Below, piece after piece: positions 52,105-61,544 of a DNA stretch of 64,000 nt. How positions within the stretch are numbered: the stretch's first letter is position 1; each line of letters begins with the position of its first letter. This DNA comes from Kriegella aquimaris (GTDB taxonomy: Bacteria > Bacteroidota > Bacteroidia > Flavobacteriales > Flavobacteriaceae), in NCBI RefSeq assembly GCF_900103215.1, contig NZ_FNGV01000001.1, forward strand, positions 1 through 64,000, written 5' to 3'. The position numbers and the translations under genes are program-made. The notes beneath the pieces are model-generated. The model was not told the origin of the DNA, ran no database searches, and saw nothing but the letters and a program-made list of their open reading frames with translations.

Positions 52105-54192
52105 ATGAAATATTTCTGTAGCAGTTGTTTTTTCCTTTTTTACATATTTATATTTGGCCAGCAGCAGCCTAAAGTAGACTTCTTACATGCGGAGGTATCG
52201 ATTGTTCCCCTACCTCAAGAAAAACAAATCAAAGGTCAGGTCACTTATGAATTTGATGCCCTAAGTGCGGTAGATTCCGTTTTTCTGGATGCAAAGAATA
52301 TGCATTTTCAATCGGTGCGCCTCAATGGTAAAGAAGTGAAATTTTCCAATGATGGAAAAACAATATCCATTAAGAAATCATTTAAAAAAGGGAAGAAATA
52401 TCGATTGCTATTGGATTATACGGTGAATCCGAAGCAAACCGTTTATTTTTTAGGTTGGGATGACTCTATTACTGGCAATGAACAAATATGGACACAAGGT
52501 CAAGGGAAGTATACCAGTTATTGGTTGCCCAGTTTTGACGATATGACCGAAAAAGTAGTGTTTGATGTGAGTATCACCTTTAGTAGGGATTACCAGGTCA
52601 TTGCCAATGGGAAACTCATAAATACGGAAGACAATTCACTGAAAGATACTATGAGGGTCTGGTCTTACGACATGATTCAACCTATGAGCAGTTATTTATT
52701 GGCCTTTGCTATCGGTAACTATACCAAACAAGAGTTGACGGCTACAAGTGGTATTCCTATTTTAAATTATTATTATCCAAAAGATAGTGCAAAGGTTGAA
52801 CCGACCTATAGATACACAAAACGCATTTTTGATTTCTTGGAAATGGAAATCGGAGTACCCTATCCATGGCAGAATTACAAACAGATTCCTGTAAGGGATT
52901 TTTTGTATTCAGGTATGGAGAACACAGGAGCGACTATCTTTTCAGATGGATTCGTAATCGATTCCACTGCCTTTGTAGACAAGAACTATATCAACGTCAA
53001 CGCCCATGAACTAGCACATCAATGGTTCGGGGATTTGGTCACTGAAGTCGACGGCCATAGCCATTGGCTGCATGAAGGTTTTGCTACCTATTACGCCTAT
53101 TTGGCCGCAAAGGAAATTTTTGGTGATGATTATTTCTATTGGAAATTATATGAAACGTTATTGGAGTTGCAGGCTTTGGTCGATAGGGGAGATGCCCAAA
53201 GTCTTAATGATCCGAAGGCGGGAAGTCTTATTTTTTATGAGAAGGGCGCATGGGCTCTATTTATGTTACGTTCCCAAATTGGGGATGCCGCTTTTAAAAA
53301 CGGAATACGGAACTATTTGAACAAGTATAAGTTCAAAAATGTGACGATTGCCAATTTTCTTGAAGAAATGGAACGTTCTAGCGGTGAAAATTTGTCCGCG
53401 TTTGCGAACGATTGGATAAAAAACGTAGACATTCCTTTGGCGGCGGCAAAAAAGCGTTTAGCGGACGCCTCCACCTCTTTGAGTTTGCTTTTTGAAATGG
53501 AAAAGGACTTAAAAGTTTCAAAGGATACAGATTTTGACTTTTCAAACTATTGGAATCGTTCCAACTCTACTAAATTCAAAGAGCATTTAGTGATGAACTA
53601 TCAAAAGCAACTTCCAGATGAAATCATAAATCAAGTGCTAAACTCGGAAGACATCCTTGTGAAAAAGGGGTTGGTTGCCACAGTTCAGGATATTAAGGTA
53701 TACCCCAAAGCAAAAATTGAAGCTTTTCTCCATGAAAAAAGTTACCTTTTGATTGAAAATACCCTTGGTAAATTATGGATGGCTTATCCCGATGATCAAA
53801 AACGATATTTAGATGCCACTAAAGACATTACTGGACTACCCAACAAAAATGTACGATTGTTATGGTTGACCTTGGCCATATTGACCAATGATTATGAAGG
53901 TCGTAATACCCAACTGTATTTTGACGAATTGAGTGGCTTTACAAGTCCGGAATATTCATCAGAAATACGAAGGGGAGCATTTGAGTACCTTAAACAAGCC
54001 TTTGGGTTTACCGAAACCAACCTTTTGGATTTAATTCAAGCATCGACGCATTATTCATGGAGGTTCAAGAAATTTGCAAGGGATTTATTAGATGAATTAT
54101 TAAAAGAAGAAGTGTATAAAGACCGTATTATCGCATTGACCGGGAAACTAAACCCTGAAGAAAAGCGTTATATTGACACCAAATTAAAATAG
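52105..54192 (+). CDS. M1-family aminopeptidase, exported
   Basis: The 695-residue product has a short signal (FLFYIFIFGQ). The M1 fold has a beta saddle domain, the exopeptidase loop YSGMENTGATIF (G-x-M-E-N) and the zinc motif NAHELAHQWFGD: His301, Glu302, His305, with third ligand Glu324 in HWLHEGFATYY. A C-terminal helical part of about 250 residues follows (HEAT-like). It removes N-terminal residues from peptides in the periplasm or on the surface. The patatin gene begins one base after its stop. Confidence 0.93.
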   Translation: MKYFCSSCFFLFYIFIFGQQQPKVDFLHAEVSIVPLPQEKQIKGQVTYEFDALSAVDSVFLDAKNMHFQSVRLNGKEVKFSNDGKTISIKKSFKKGKKYRLLLDYTVNPKQTVYFLGWDDSITGNEQIWTQGQGKYTSYWLPSFDDMTEKVVFDVSITFSRDYQVIANGKLINTEDNSLKDTMRVWSYDMIQPMSSYLLAFAIGNYTKQELTATSGIPILNYYYPKDSAKVEPTYRYTKRIFDFLEMEIGVPYPWQNYKQIPVRDFLYSGMENTGATIFSDGFVIDSTAFVDKNYINVNAHELAHQWFGDLVTEVDGHSHWLHEGFATYYAYLAAKEIFGDDYFYWKLYETLLELQALVDRGDAQSLNDPKAGSLIFYEKGAWALFMLRSQIGDAAFKNGIRNYLNKYKFKNVTIANFLEEMERSSGENLSAFANDWIKNVDIPLAAAKKRLADASTSLSLLFEMEKDLKVSKDTDFDFSNYWNRSNSTKFKEHLVMNYQKQLPDEIINQVLNSEDILVKKGLVATVQDIKVYPKAKIEAFLHEKSYLLIENTLGKLWMAYPDDQKRYLDATKDITGLPNKNVRLLWLTLAILTNDYEGRNTQLYFDELSGFTSPEYSSEIRRGAFEYLKQAFGFTETNLLDLIQASTHYSWRFKKFARDLLDELLKEEVYKDRIIALTGKLNPEEKRYIDTKLK

Positions 54193-54193
54193 C

Positions 54194-55102
54194 ATGAGAG
54201 CATTGGTCATTTCAGGTGGAGGAAGTAAGGGTGCTTTTGCAGGCGGCGTTGCGCAATACCTTATTCAGGAACTCAACCATAAATATGACATTTTCTTAGG
54301 CACTTCGACTGGAAGTCTGTTGATATCCCATTTAGCCCTCGGTAAAATTGAAAAAATTAAAGAGGTATACACTTCTGTAAACCAAGATAGTATTTTTAGT
54401 AATTGCCCGTTTGTCATTCAAAAAAAGCACGGGGTCGACAATATTGCCATCAACCATTGGAATGTATTTAAAAATTTCTATCATGGCAGTAAGACTTTTG
54501 GGGAGAGCCATAATTTACTAAAACTAATTAAAAATACCCTGACGTTCGATGAGTTCGAAGTGCTAAAAAAAAGCCATAAGGATATTGCTGCTGCGGTATC
54601 GAATTTGTCACTCAATCATGTGGAGTATAAATCGATTAATGATTTTACGTACGAGGAATTTTGCGAGTGGATATGGATTTCATGTAATTATACTCCATTT
54701 ATGTCTTTAGTAAAAAAGAACGGCTGTGAATATGCAGATGGCGGGTTGGGCACTATGGTACCAATAGAGGAGGCTATTAAAAGGGGCGCGACCGAAGTAG
54801 ATGCCATTATTTTACAGACCGAAATCACACATTTCAATCGTATGCCTTCGAAAAACGCATTTTCACTGTTGACAACCATGTTCAGTTATATGCTTGATAG
54901 AATCGAACAACAAAATATTCGAATCGGAAAGTATGTGGCAAAACATAATAATGCCATCATCAATTTTTATTATACCCCGACGGTATTAACAACAAATTCG
55001 TTGATTTTCAATAAGGAAAAAATGACGGCTTGGTGGGAGAGTGGTTATAATTTCGCAAAGTATAAGAATACGGAATTAAATCAAATAGATCCCGAAATCT
55101 AA
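54194..55102 (+). CDS. Patatin-like phospholipase
   Basis: The 302-residue product has the patatin motifs: oxyanion loop GGGSKG (residues 8-13), nucleophile GTSTGS with Ser38, and the catalytic Asp in EYADGGLGTM. It lacks a signal peptide and the barrel of PlpD, so it is a cytoplasmic or peripheral lipid hydrolase. It begins one base after the stop of the M1 gene, so the two form an operon, which is unusual for these families. Confidence 0.9.
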   Translation: MRALVISGGGSKGAFAGGVAQYLIQELNHKYDIFLGTSTGSLLISHLALGKIEKIKEVYTSVNQDSIFSNCPFVIQKKHGVDNIAINHWNVFKNFYHGSKTFGESHNLLKLIKNTLTFDEFEVLKKSHKDIAAAVSNLSLNHVEYKSINDFTYEEFCEWIWISCNYTPFMSLVKKNGCEYADGGLGTMVPIEEAIKRGATEVDAIILQTEITHFNRMPSKNAFSLLTTMFSYMLDRIEQQNIRIGKYVAKHNNAIINFYYTPTVLTTNSLIFNKEKMTAWWESGYNFAKYKNTELNQIDPEI

Positions 55103-55175
55103 AGGAATTTTGAATTGAAGTATAAAACTGGAATGAACAGAAACGAGTATTGTAATGTTCGCTTAATCGAGGCAA

Positions 55176-55730
55176 CTACCAAAGTTCCCCGATTTCTTTC
55201 TTAACAAAAGCTAGTGCAGTGGCCGAAGGTGATGACTTATCCATTGTTTCGGTCAAAACATCTTCCCTAAGTTTATCTGCCGAGTCGGTTTCACTCATTC
55301 CGGCTTTTCGAATCATTTGTATCGTGGCACTCTTTGCTGCCTTAATAACGTTCCAACATTCATCCGATAAATAAATCTGCTGTGAAAGGTTATGCTCGAA
55401 CTCATTTTCGATGGTTTTTATCAGCAATTGTTCGTAAGCACCCTTGTCAGAAGTTTTGGGGGCTACCCGAACCACAAGACTTGGTATAGATATCCGTTCT
55501 AAAAATAAGGCCATGCGTTCATAGGCTTGAAGGCGAATGGGCAACGTACTTTGTTGTGTATCCTTATGAAGAAGAAATCGTCGTCGACCCTCTTCATTGT
55601 TTGTGTGCAATCTAAAAAAATAGAAGGCTATAACCCCAGTGATTATGGTTGGTATTGTATAAGCGAATAGTTGTAAAATTCCTTCTCCTGTCATTTTTGA
55701 TGGTTTGATTATTGGTTTAGAACGACCCAT
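55176..55730 (-). CDS. Conserved Bacteroidota membrane-anchored protein, function unknown
   Basis: The 184-residue product has one membrane helix near the N-terminus (about 19-43), an R-R-R-F-L-L-H linker and a helical cytoplasmic or periplasmic domain. The stretch LPIRLQAYERMALFLERISI is characteristic of a conserved Bacteroidota family (DUF7935-like, named from memory). No catalytic motif is seen. The last 40 residues are Ser- and Asp-rich. It is divergent from the large heme protein gene. Confidence 0.7.
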   Translation of the reverse strand: MGRSKPIIKPSKMTGEGILQLFAYTIPTIITGVIAFYFFRLHTNNEEGRRRFLLHKDTQQSTLPIRLQAYERMALFLERISIPSLVVRVAPKTSDKGAYEQLLIKTIENEFEHNLSQQIYLSDECWNVIKAAKSATIQMIRKAGMSETDSADKLREDVLTETMDKSSPSATALAFVKKEIGELW

Positions 55731-55938
55731 TTTTAAAAAAAGTATTCGATTCTTAAGAATGAAATTAAAATGATATTAACATTCGCTACAGCAAAGGGTT
55801 AATAAAGTGGTCTAAGTAAAACAAACGATTGACCAGATTCAGAAGAAATATCTGCCGTCTTGAATACGATACCCAAGACATGCCATTTTTCCCTACTTTT
55901 AGAATCAAAATACAACAAACCTTTAATTTAAACCAACC

Positions 55939-58900
55939 ATGCGTACAATTTTCAAATTGCAAACACTTCTGTTTTCGTGTTTATCAATTTTAGTTCTAAA
56001 CTCATGTAAACAGGAAAAGAAAGACTCCGAAATTGATTATTCTTCTTTTTCGGAACAAGACAAACGTAAACCTGAAAATGCCCTTGCCTCAATGGATATA
56101 GCAGAGGGGTTACAACTTGAATTATTTGCTTCCGAGCCCATGGTAGTAAATCCTACGAATATGGCTATTGATGCCAGAGGACGAATTTGGGTCTGTGAAG
56201 GAAGAAATTACCGCCTTTTTGCGAATCCTGACAATACATATGACGATAAAGGAGACCGTATATTGATTTTAGAAGATACCGATGGGGATGGCGTGGCCGA
56301 CAGCTCTAAAGTCTTCTATCAGGGCAAAGACGTCAATTCTGCTTTGGGTATTGCCGTACTGGGTAACAGAATAATCGTCTCGGTAAGTCCAAATGTATTC
56401 GTATTTACCGATGAGAATGGAGACGATGTGCCCGATTCAAAAGAAATTCTTTTTACAGGAATTGAAGGTGTCGACCATGATCATGGTGTTCATGCCTTTG
56501 TATTCGGTCCAGATGGCAGATTATACTTTAATTTCGGGAATAATGGAAGACAGCTAAAGGATAAAGCTGGAAACATCATTAAAGATATTCACGGAAGAGA
56601 GATTAGTAATACGGGCAACCCCTTTCGAGAAGGTATGGCGTTTCGTACCAATTGGGATGGGTCTCAAGTGGAGGTTTTAGGAAACAATTTCAGAAATCCT
56701 TTTGAATTGACAATAGATTCGTACGGAGGTCTATGGCAATCAGACAATGATGACGATGGCAATCGAGGGGTTCGAATCAACTTTTTAATGGAAAATGGCA
56801 GTTACGGTTTTAAAGATATGTTGACGGGACAAAACTGGCGAGAAAGAAGAACAGGCTGGCATGATGAAATACCAAAACGACATTGGCATTTGAACGACCC
56901 GGGCACCGTTCCAAATCTGTTGCAGACCGGTTCGGGATCTCCTTGTGGCATTATCATATATGAAGATAAACTGCTGCCTGAAATATATCAAAACCAATTA
57001 ATTCATGCCGAACCGGGACACAATGTGGTGCGTAGTTACATAGTCTCAGAAAAGGGAGCCGGTTATGAGGCAAGGATTCAAAACTTGGTAAAAAGCCAAG
57101 ATGATTGGTTTCGACCTGATGATGTAACTGTAGCACCTGATGGGTCGCTTTTTATTTCTGATTGGTATGATGGGGGAGTAGGTGGCCATAAGGCCGAGGA
57201 TATTTCACGAGGAAGAATATACCATTTGTCCACCAAAAAGGGCTATCAACCCGTGAGATATGATTTTAACACTGGAGAAGGGGCCGCAGAAGGACTTTTA
57301 TCCGATAATATGGATGTCTTTTACCAATCGTGGCAAAAACTCAATGCCATGGGAGAAAACAGTGAACCGATTTTAAAGCAATTGATAGCCAAAGGTGGTA
57401 CTTCAAAAGCACGGGCGCTGTGGTTGGGCGTGAATATATCTGCAAAAGCCGATGTGTATATGGATATGGCGTTATTAGATGGAGATAGTAAATTTAGAGC
57501 TCAAGGCGTACGGATGGCAAAATTTGCGGCTGACGGTGCTTCACTGGAGGGTTATCTTGAAAAGGTAGTAAATGACCCTTCACCCCAGGTACGGCGCGAA
57601 GTTGCCATTGCGCTTGCGTATTTGGGTACACCCAAGGCAGCGCAGCTTTGGGCAATTTTGGCGGAACAGCATGAGGCCGGTGACCGCTGGTACTTGGAAG
57701 CCTTAGGCATTGGTTCGGATCAATACCCTGATCTTTATTTTAATGCATGGAAGAACAGAATCGGTAATGATTGGATAGATGCCAAAGGGAAAGACATTGT
57801 TTGGCGTGTTCGGGCCTCTGAAACGGTGCCTATGTTGGCAGAGATAATCAAAAACGAAAACGTTTCAGATGAAAGGTTGCCTTCTTATTTTAGAGCATTC
57901 AGTTTTAAAGAGCATCCTAAAAAGAATGCGATTCTCATGAACTGTTTGACGACGGAGCATCCGATCGGCAAAAAATTGAAAGCATTGGCGGTTGGGCAGT
58001 TGGATAAAGATTTTGTAAATAATTCCAGAAAGAATACCCAAGTGGTTAAAAATATTCTACCGCAAATCGAGGGAACACCGGAATGGTTGATGACCATTCA
58101 GAATTTAAAGCTTAAAGACCAGAATCAGGCTTTGTTTCGAGTTTTATCTAAAAGTAACATAGATATAGACCTTAGAAAGGAAGCGGCCGATGTGCTGTTC
58201 GATTTTGGGGGTAAATCGTTGGTTCAAGACTATCTTCAATCAGAAGTGCCAGAATCTAACAAGATGCAACTACTTGGGTTGCTCGGAAGCATTAGAAGTA
58301 CCGATGCCGTCGATATATTAACAGAAAGTCTTTTTAGTAAAAATCTCTCACTTCCCCTAAAGCGCAATATCGTTGAGGGTCTTGGAAATACCTATGAAGG
58401 GCAACATAAATTGTATGATTTTCTAAAAGCGGATCAATTGGATAATGCCTATAAAAAAACGGCGGTCTTAAAATTAATGAGTAGTCGAGATAGCCTTATT
58501 CGCAATAGTGCGCCCAACTTTTTAGACGAAGATTCAGTTGGCGACCTCGATATTAATGCTTTGGTCGAGCGTACAGGGAACTCGGATAAAGGAAAAGAGA
58601 TTTATAGTATGTATTGCAGTGCCTGTCATGTAGCTGGCGAAAGTGGAATAGAATTCGGACCATCACTTTCTGATATTGGAAACAAGTTGTCGAAGAACTT
58701 TTTGTATTCCAATATTATCGACCCTAGTGCAGGAATTAGTTTTGGCTATGAAGGTTATACCCTAGCAATGAAGGATGGTAAAACGTATACCGGCTATATT
58801 CTGAGCAGAACAGAAGATGAACTTACCTTGAAAATGATGGGAGGAACTCAAATTACTGTAAATTTAAATGATATTGATAAATTAACGGCCATGGAAAAAT

Positions 58901-58992
58901 CGTTAATGACCGAAGGCTTGCACAAGGTTATGAATGAGGAAGAAATGGTCGATTTGGTTGCGTATTTGGGAACGTTGAAAACCGAAGGATAG
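55939..58992 (+). CDS. PVC-type heme-binding / sorbosone-dehydrogenase-like lipoprotein
   Basis: The 1017-residue product has a lipoprotein signal (lipobox LVLNSC). An N-terminal membrane-bound-dehydrogenase propeller follows: ASMDIAEGLQLELFASEP, IAIDARGRIWVCEGRNY (read as AIDARGRIWVCEGRNY), HDHGVHAFVFGPDGRLYFNFG and RPDDVTVAPDGSLFISDWYD. A HEAT-repeat middle (about 480-850) follows. A C-terminal cytochrome c domain has YCSACHVAGE (C-x-x-C-H) and a distal Met region KMMGG. Such proteins are numerous in Planctomycetes and marine Bacteroidota; they are thought to oxidise sugars or shuttle electrons extracellularly. Monocistronic with a bidirectional terminator after it. Confidence 0.88.
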   Translation: MRTIFKLQTLLFSCLSILVLNSCKQEKKDSEIDYSSFSEQDKRKPENALASMDIAEGLQLELFASEPMVVNPTNMAIDARGRIWVCEGRNYRLFANPDNTYDDKGDRILILEDTDGDGVADSSKVFYQGKDVNSALGIAVLGNRIIVSVSPNVFVFTDENGDDVPDSKEILFTGIEGVDHDHGVHAFVFGPDGRLYFNFGNNGRQLKDKAGNIIKDIHGREISNTGNPFREGMAFRTNWDGSQVEVLGNNFRNPFELTIDSYGGLWQSDNDDDGNRGVRINFLMENGSYGFKDMLTGQNWRERRTGWHDEIPKRHWHLNDPGTVPNLLQTGSGSPCGIIIYEDKLLPEIYQNQLIHAEPGHNVVRSYIVSEKGAGYEARIQNLVKSQDDWFRPDDVTVAPDGSLFISDWYDGGVGGHKAEDISRGRIYHLSTKKGYQPVRYDFNTGEGAAEGLLSDNMDVFYQSWQKLNAMGENSEPILKQLIAKGGTSKARALWLGVNISAKADVYMDMALLDGDSKFRAQGVRMAKFAADGASLEGYLEKVVNDPSPQVRREVAIALAYLGTPKAAQLWAILAEQHEAGDRWYLEALGIGSDQYPDLYFNAWKNRIGNDWIDAKGKDIVWRVRASETVPMLAEIIKNENVSDERLPSYFRAFSFKEHPKKNAILMNCLTTEHPIGKKLKALAVGQLDKDFVNNSRKNTQVVKNILPQIEGTPEWLMTIQNLKLKDQNQALFRVLSKSNIDIDLRKEAADVLFDFGGKSLVQDYLQSEVPESNKMQLLGLLGSIRSTDAVDILTESLFSKNLSLPLKRNIVEGLGNTYEGQHKLYDFLKADQLDNAYKKTAVLKLMSSRDSLIRNSAPNFLDEDSVGDLDINALVERTGNSDKGKEIYSMYCSACHVAGESGIEFGPSLSDIGNKLSKNFLYSNIIDPSAGISFGYEGYTLAMKDGKTYTGYILSRTEDELTLKMMGGTQITVNLNDIDKLTAMEKSLMTEGLHKVMNEEEMVDLVAYLGTLKTEG

Positions 58993-59018
58993 CATAAAAT
59001 ATCAGCGGTATTTAGTTT

Positions 59019-59063
59019 AAATATCCTTTATAGCCCATATCAGGCTATAAAGGATATTTTTTA
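59019..59063. terminator. Bidirectional terminator between convergent genes
   Basis: AAATATCCTTTATAGCC (59019-59035) is exactly complementary to GGCTATAAAGGATATTT (59043-59059), a 17-bp stem with a seven-base loop. TTTTT follows on the plus strand and an AT-rich run lies on the other side, so it can serve the heme protein gene and the minus-strand gene ending at 59061. Confidence 0.85.
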
Positions 59064-59831
59064 GTGGTTGTTTTTCATATTCTCACGAACGGTCAAATAG
59101 AATTTTTCAAATTGCGGATGTAACCGGAAGTTGATTCCTTCCGTAAAATTGCCGTCTTTGCTGACAGCGGTAATTCTTTCAGGTGCAATCGAAAATTGTT
59201 TTTGAAGAATGCCCCCCAAGGCTGCCGCTTGTCTAATGGCTAAATCCAGTTCGCCCGTCATACTCAGTCCCTCGATCATGATACTTATATTAGGATTGAG
59301 CGATAAAATATTCGCTATTTTCCCCAAGAGGTCGTTGGCTGCTTCCGATACATCCGATTTGGCACCATCGCCAAAAAGAGTTGTAAGCTTTTCCGAAATT
59401 ACCACCGCTCCTTGATTTACTGAAATTTTGGCGTTCTCACCAAGGGTTTGCTTGGCATTGGTCAAAATAACGACTGCAGTCGAATCATTACGGGCAATCT
59501 CATCTTTGATGATTTTTAGTTGGGCTTCTTTTTCCTTGAGACTCTCAAGGGTATTCCCAATGCTCGAAGATCTTTTGTTCGAAGCTTCGGTGAACATTTT
59601 TAAATTTTGCAAAAGCAATGTGTTGGCATCACGCAATTCTGAAAGTTGCGATTCAGCGGCTTCCATTCGGGCAAGACTGGCCTTTTCGCTCCTTTGAGTA
59701 CTGAGTAGCTCATTTTGAATGGAGTCACGGTAGGTTTTTATACTTTCAATTTCTGCTATAAGATCACTTTTCCGCTGCGCATGAATAAAAAGCGGGACAG
59801 CTAAAAGGATAAAAAGAATAGTTTTTTTCAT
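59061..59831 (-). CDS. Envelope protein with coiled coil and OmpA-like C-terminus
   Basis: The start is set at ATG 59831 (MKKTILFILLAVPLFIHAQR); an upstream TTG at 59840 lies in frame. The product of about 256 residues has a signal peptide and a long helical coiled-coil part (about 20-125; SDLIAEIESIKTYRDSIQNE and a K-E-K-E-A-Q-L stretch). Residues about 160-250 resemble an OmpA/MotB domain: VISEKLTTLFGDGAK, then the N-P-x-I-x-h-x-h-E-G strand NPNISIMIEGLSM and LDLAIRQAAALGGIL. The usual peptidoglycan-binding Asp and Arg are not clearly conserved (G-L-S-M for G-H-T-D), so binding may be altered. Confidence 0.6.
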   Translation of the reverse strand: MKKTILFILLAVPLFIHAQRKSDLIAEIESIKTYRDSIQNELLSTQRSEKASLARMEAAESQLSELRDANTLLLQNLKMFTEASNKRSSSIGNTLESLKEKEAQLKIIKDEIARNDSTAVVILTNAKQTLGENAKISVNQGAVVISEKLTTLFGDGAKSDVSEAANDLLGKIANILSLNPNISIMIEGLSMTGELDLAIRQAAALGGILQKQFSIAPERITAVSKDGNFTEGINFRLHPQFEKFYLTVRENMKNNH

Positions 59832-59862
59832 AAGGGACAAATTTTATAATAGACTATTTTAT

Positions 59863-61470
59863 TTAATTTTTGACAAAACTAACATTTTCATCCACAACGT
59901 TGGTCGAATCGAGATGTTGTTTTCCACCTAAATGTTTACAATCACTTAGTCTTTGCATACCCTCAAAGGGTACTTTTACTTTGTTATAACCATAAGTAGA
60001 GGCCAAAGATTTGTTCAGATCGTTGTCATCAACATTCACTTGAATATCATCCATCGTGTATTGACAAGGGTGTTCATAACCAGAAGCATGGGTGATTTCT
60101 AAAAACTCCTTTCTAAAAGTTTGGAAATATTGGGCAAGACGATCCGACTTTATAGGTACGTTGATTCCGTTTTGTAACCATTTGCTTTGAGTGGCCACAC
60201 CCGACGGACATCGGTTGGTATGGCAAACCTGGGCCTGTATGCACCCGATGCTCATCATCGCCTCACGCGCTACATTGATACAATCGGCGCCCATAGCAAA
60301 GGCCATGGCGGCTTTTGCGGGAAACCCTAATTTACCACTTCCTATAAATACAATTCTTTCGGTCAATTCTCTTTTCTGAAAAACCTTGTATAGACTTGAA
60401 AAACCATAGACCCATGGTAAGGAAACGTGGTCGGCAAATGATGGGGGTGCGGCTCCGGTACCGCCTTCTCCACCATCAACGGTAATGAAATCAGGTCCCT
60501 TGTTCGATTTAACCATTAGGTCTGCCAGTTGTTCCCACTGGTCTAACTTGCCTATGGCCCCTTTGATACCTACGGGAAGTCCCGTGGTCTCCGCAATATC
60601 CTCTATAAGTTGCAGTAACTCTTCGATACTATTAAAAGCTGAATGTGTCGAAGGTGAAAGCACATCTTTTCCAATCGGGACACCGCGTATTTCGGCAATT
60701 TCACGTGTAATTTTAGCAGCGGGCAACACCCCACCTTTTCCTGGTTTAGCACCTTGTGACAATTTAATTTCGATTGCTTTGATGCACGGGTTATTTTCGG
60801 TCAAACTTTTTAATTTGTCTAGCGAAAAATTTCCCTCTGCCCCACGTACACCAAAATATCCGGTTCCAAAATGGAAAATAACGTCTCCACCCTGTTTATG
60901 ATAGGGAGAAAGCCCCCCTTCACCTGTATTGTGGTACGCACTTGATTTTTTCACACCTTTATTCAAGGCTTCTATTGCAGCTGCCGATAACGAGCCAAAG
61001 CTCATTGCAGAAACATTAATAACCGATGCAGGTCGAAAGGGCTTCTTCCTTTTATTATAGGCGCCCATAATCTTGGCACAGGGGAGGAAGGTTTTATCCT
61101 TGGCATTAGGATGGTCATCAGGCACTTTGTAGGCCATCATCTGATTTTTGACGAAAATATGCTGATGGGCATAAATATCCCTGTCCGTTCCAAATCCTTC
61201 GTAATTATTTTCTTTTTTTGCAGAGGCATATATCCAGCTACGTTCAATACGGTTGAATGGGAGTTCTTCTCGATTATTGGATACAAAATACTGTCGCATT
61301 TCAGGGCCAATACTTTCCAAAGCGTATCGCAGGTGTCCGACAATAGGGAAATTATGTGAAATGGTATGTTTTCGTTGAAAAAAGATATCGCGAATTGCGA
61401 CAAAAACCAGCACAAGAAGTATCCAGGCCCACCACGGAATATTTTTAATAAAATCTAATAATTGTTCCAT
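59863..61470 (-). CDS. FMN-binding glutamate-synthase-family protein, membrane-anchored
   Basis: The start is set at ATG 61470 (MEQLLDFIKNIPWWAWILLV); an upstream in-frame GTG at 61494 adds eight residues. The product of about 535 residues has one N-terminal membrane helix and then the glutamate-synthase FMN barrel. Features are VINVSAMSFGSLSAAAIEAL, FHFGTGYFGVR, IKLSQGAKPGKGGVLP, FITVDGGEGGTGAAPPSFAD (FMN phosphate site) and CIQAQVCHTNRCPSGVATQ with three Cys for an iron-sulfur cluster. This is the archaeal-type stand-alone domain, often of unknown acceptor. The membrane anchor is typical of its Bacteroidota members. Confidence 0.88.
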   Translation of the reverse strand: MEQLLDFIKNIPWWAWILLVLVFVAIRDIFFQRKHTISHNFPIVGHLRYALESIGPEMRQYFVSNNREELPFNRIERSWIYASAKKENNYEGFGTDRDIYAHQHIFVKNQMMAYKVPDDHPNAKDKTFLPCAKIMGAYNKRKKPFRPASVINVSAMSFGSLSAAAIEALNKGVKKSSAYHNTGEGGLSPYHKQGGDVIFHFGTGYFGVRGAEGNFSLDKLKSLTENNPCIKAIEIKLSQGAKPGKGGVLPAAKITREIAEIRGVPIGKDVLSPSTHSAFNSIEELLQLIEDIAETTGLPVGIKGAIGKLDQWEQLADLMVKSNKGPDFITVDGGEGGTGAAPPSFADHVSLPWVYGFSSLYKVFQKRELTERIVFIGSGKLGFPAKAAMAFAMGADCINVAREAMMSIGCIQAQVCHTNRCPSGVATQSKWLQNGINVPIKSDRLAQYFQTFRKEFLEITHASGYEHPCQYTMDDIQVNVDDNDLNKSLASTYGYNKVKVPFEGMQRLSDCKHLGGKQHLDSTNVVDENVSFVKN

Positions 61471-61544
61471 AAAGTATATATTACGCCCATCCACATACTT
61501 TTGGATGATATTGCATGTACATCAACAACTGTTGGCGTCCTTTT

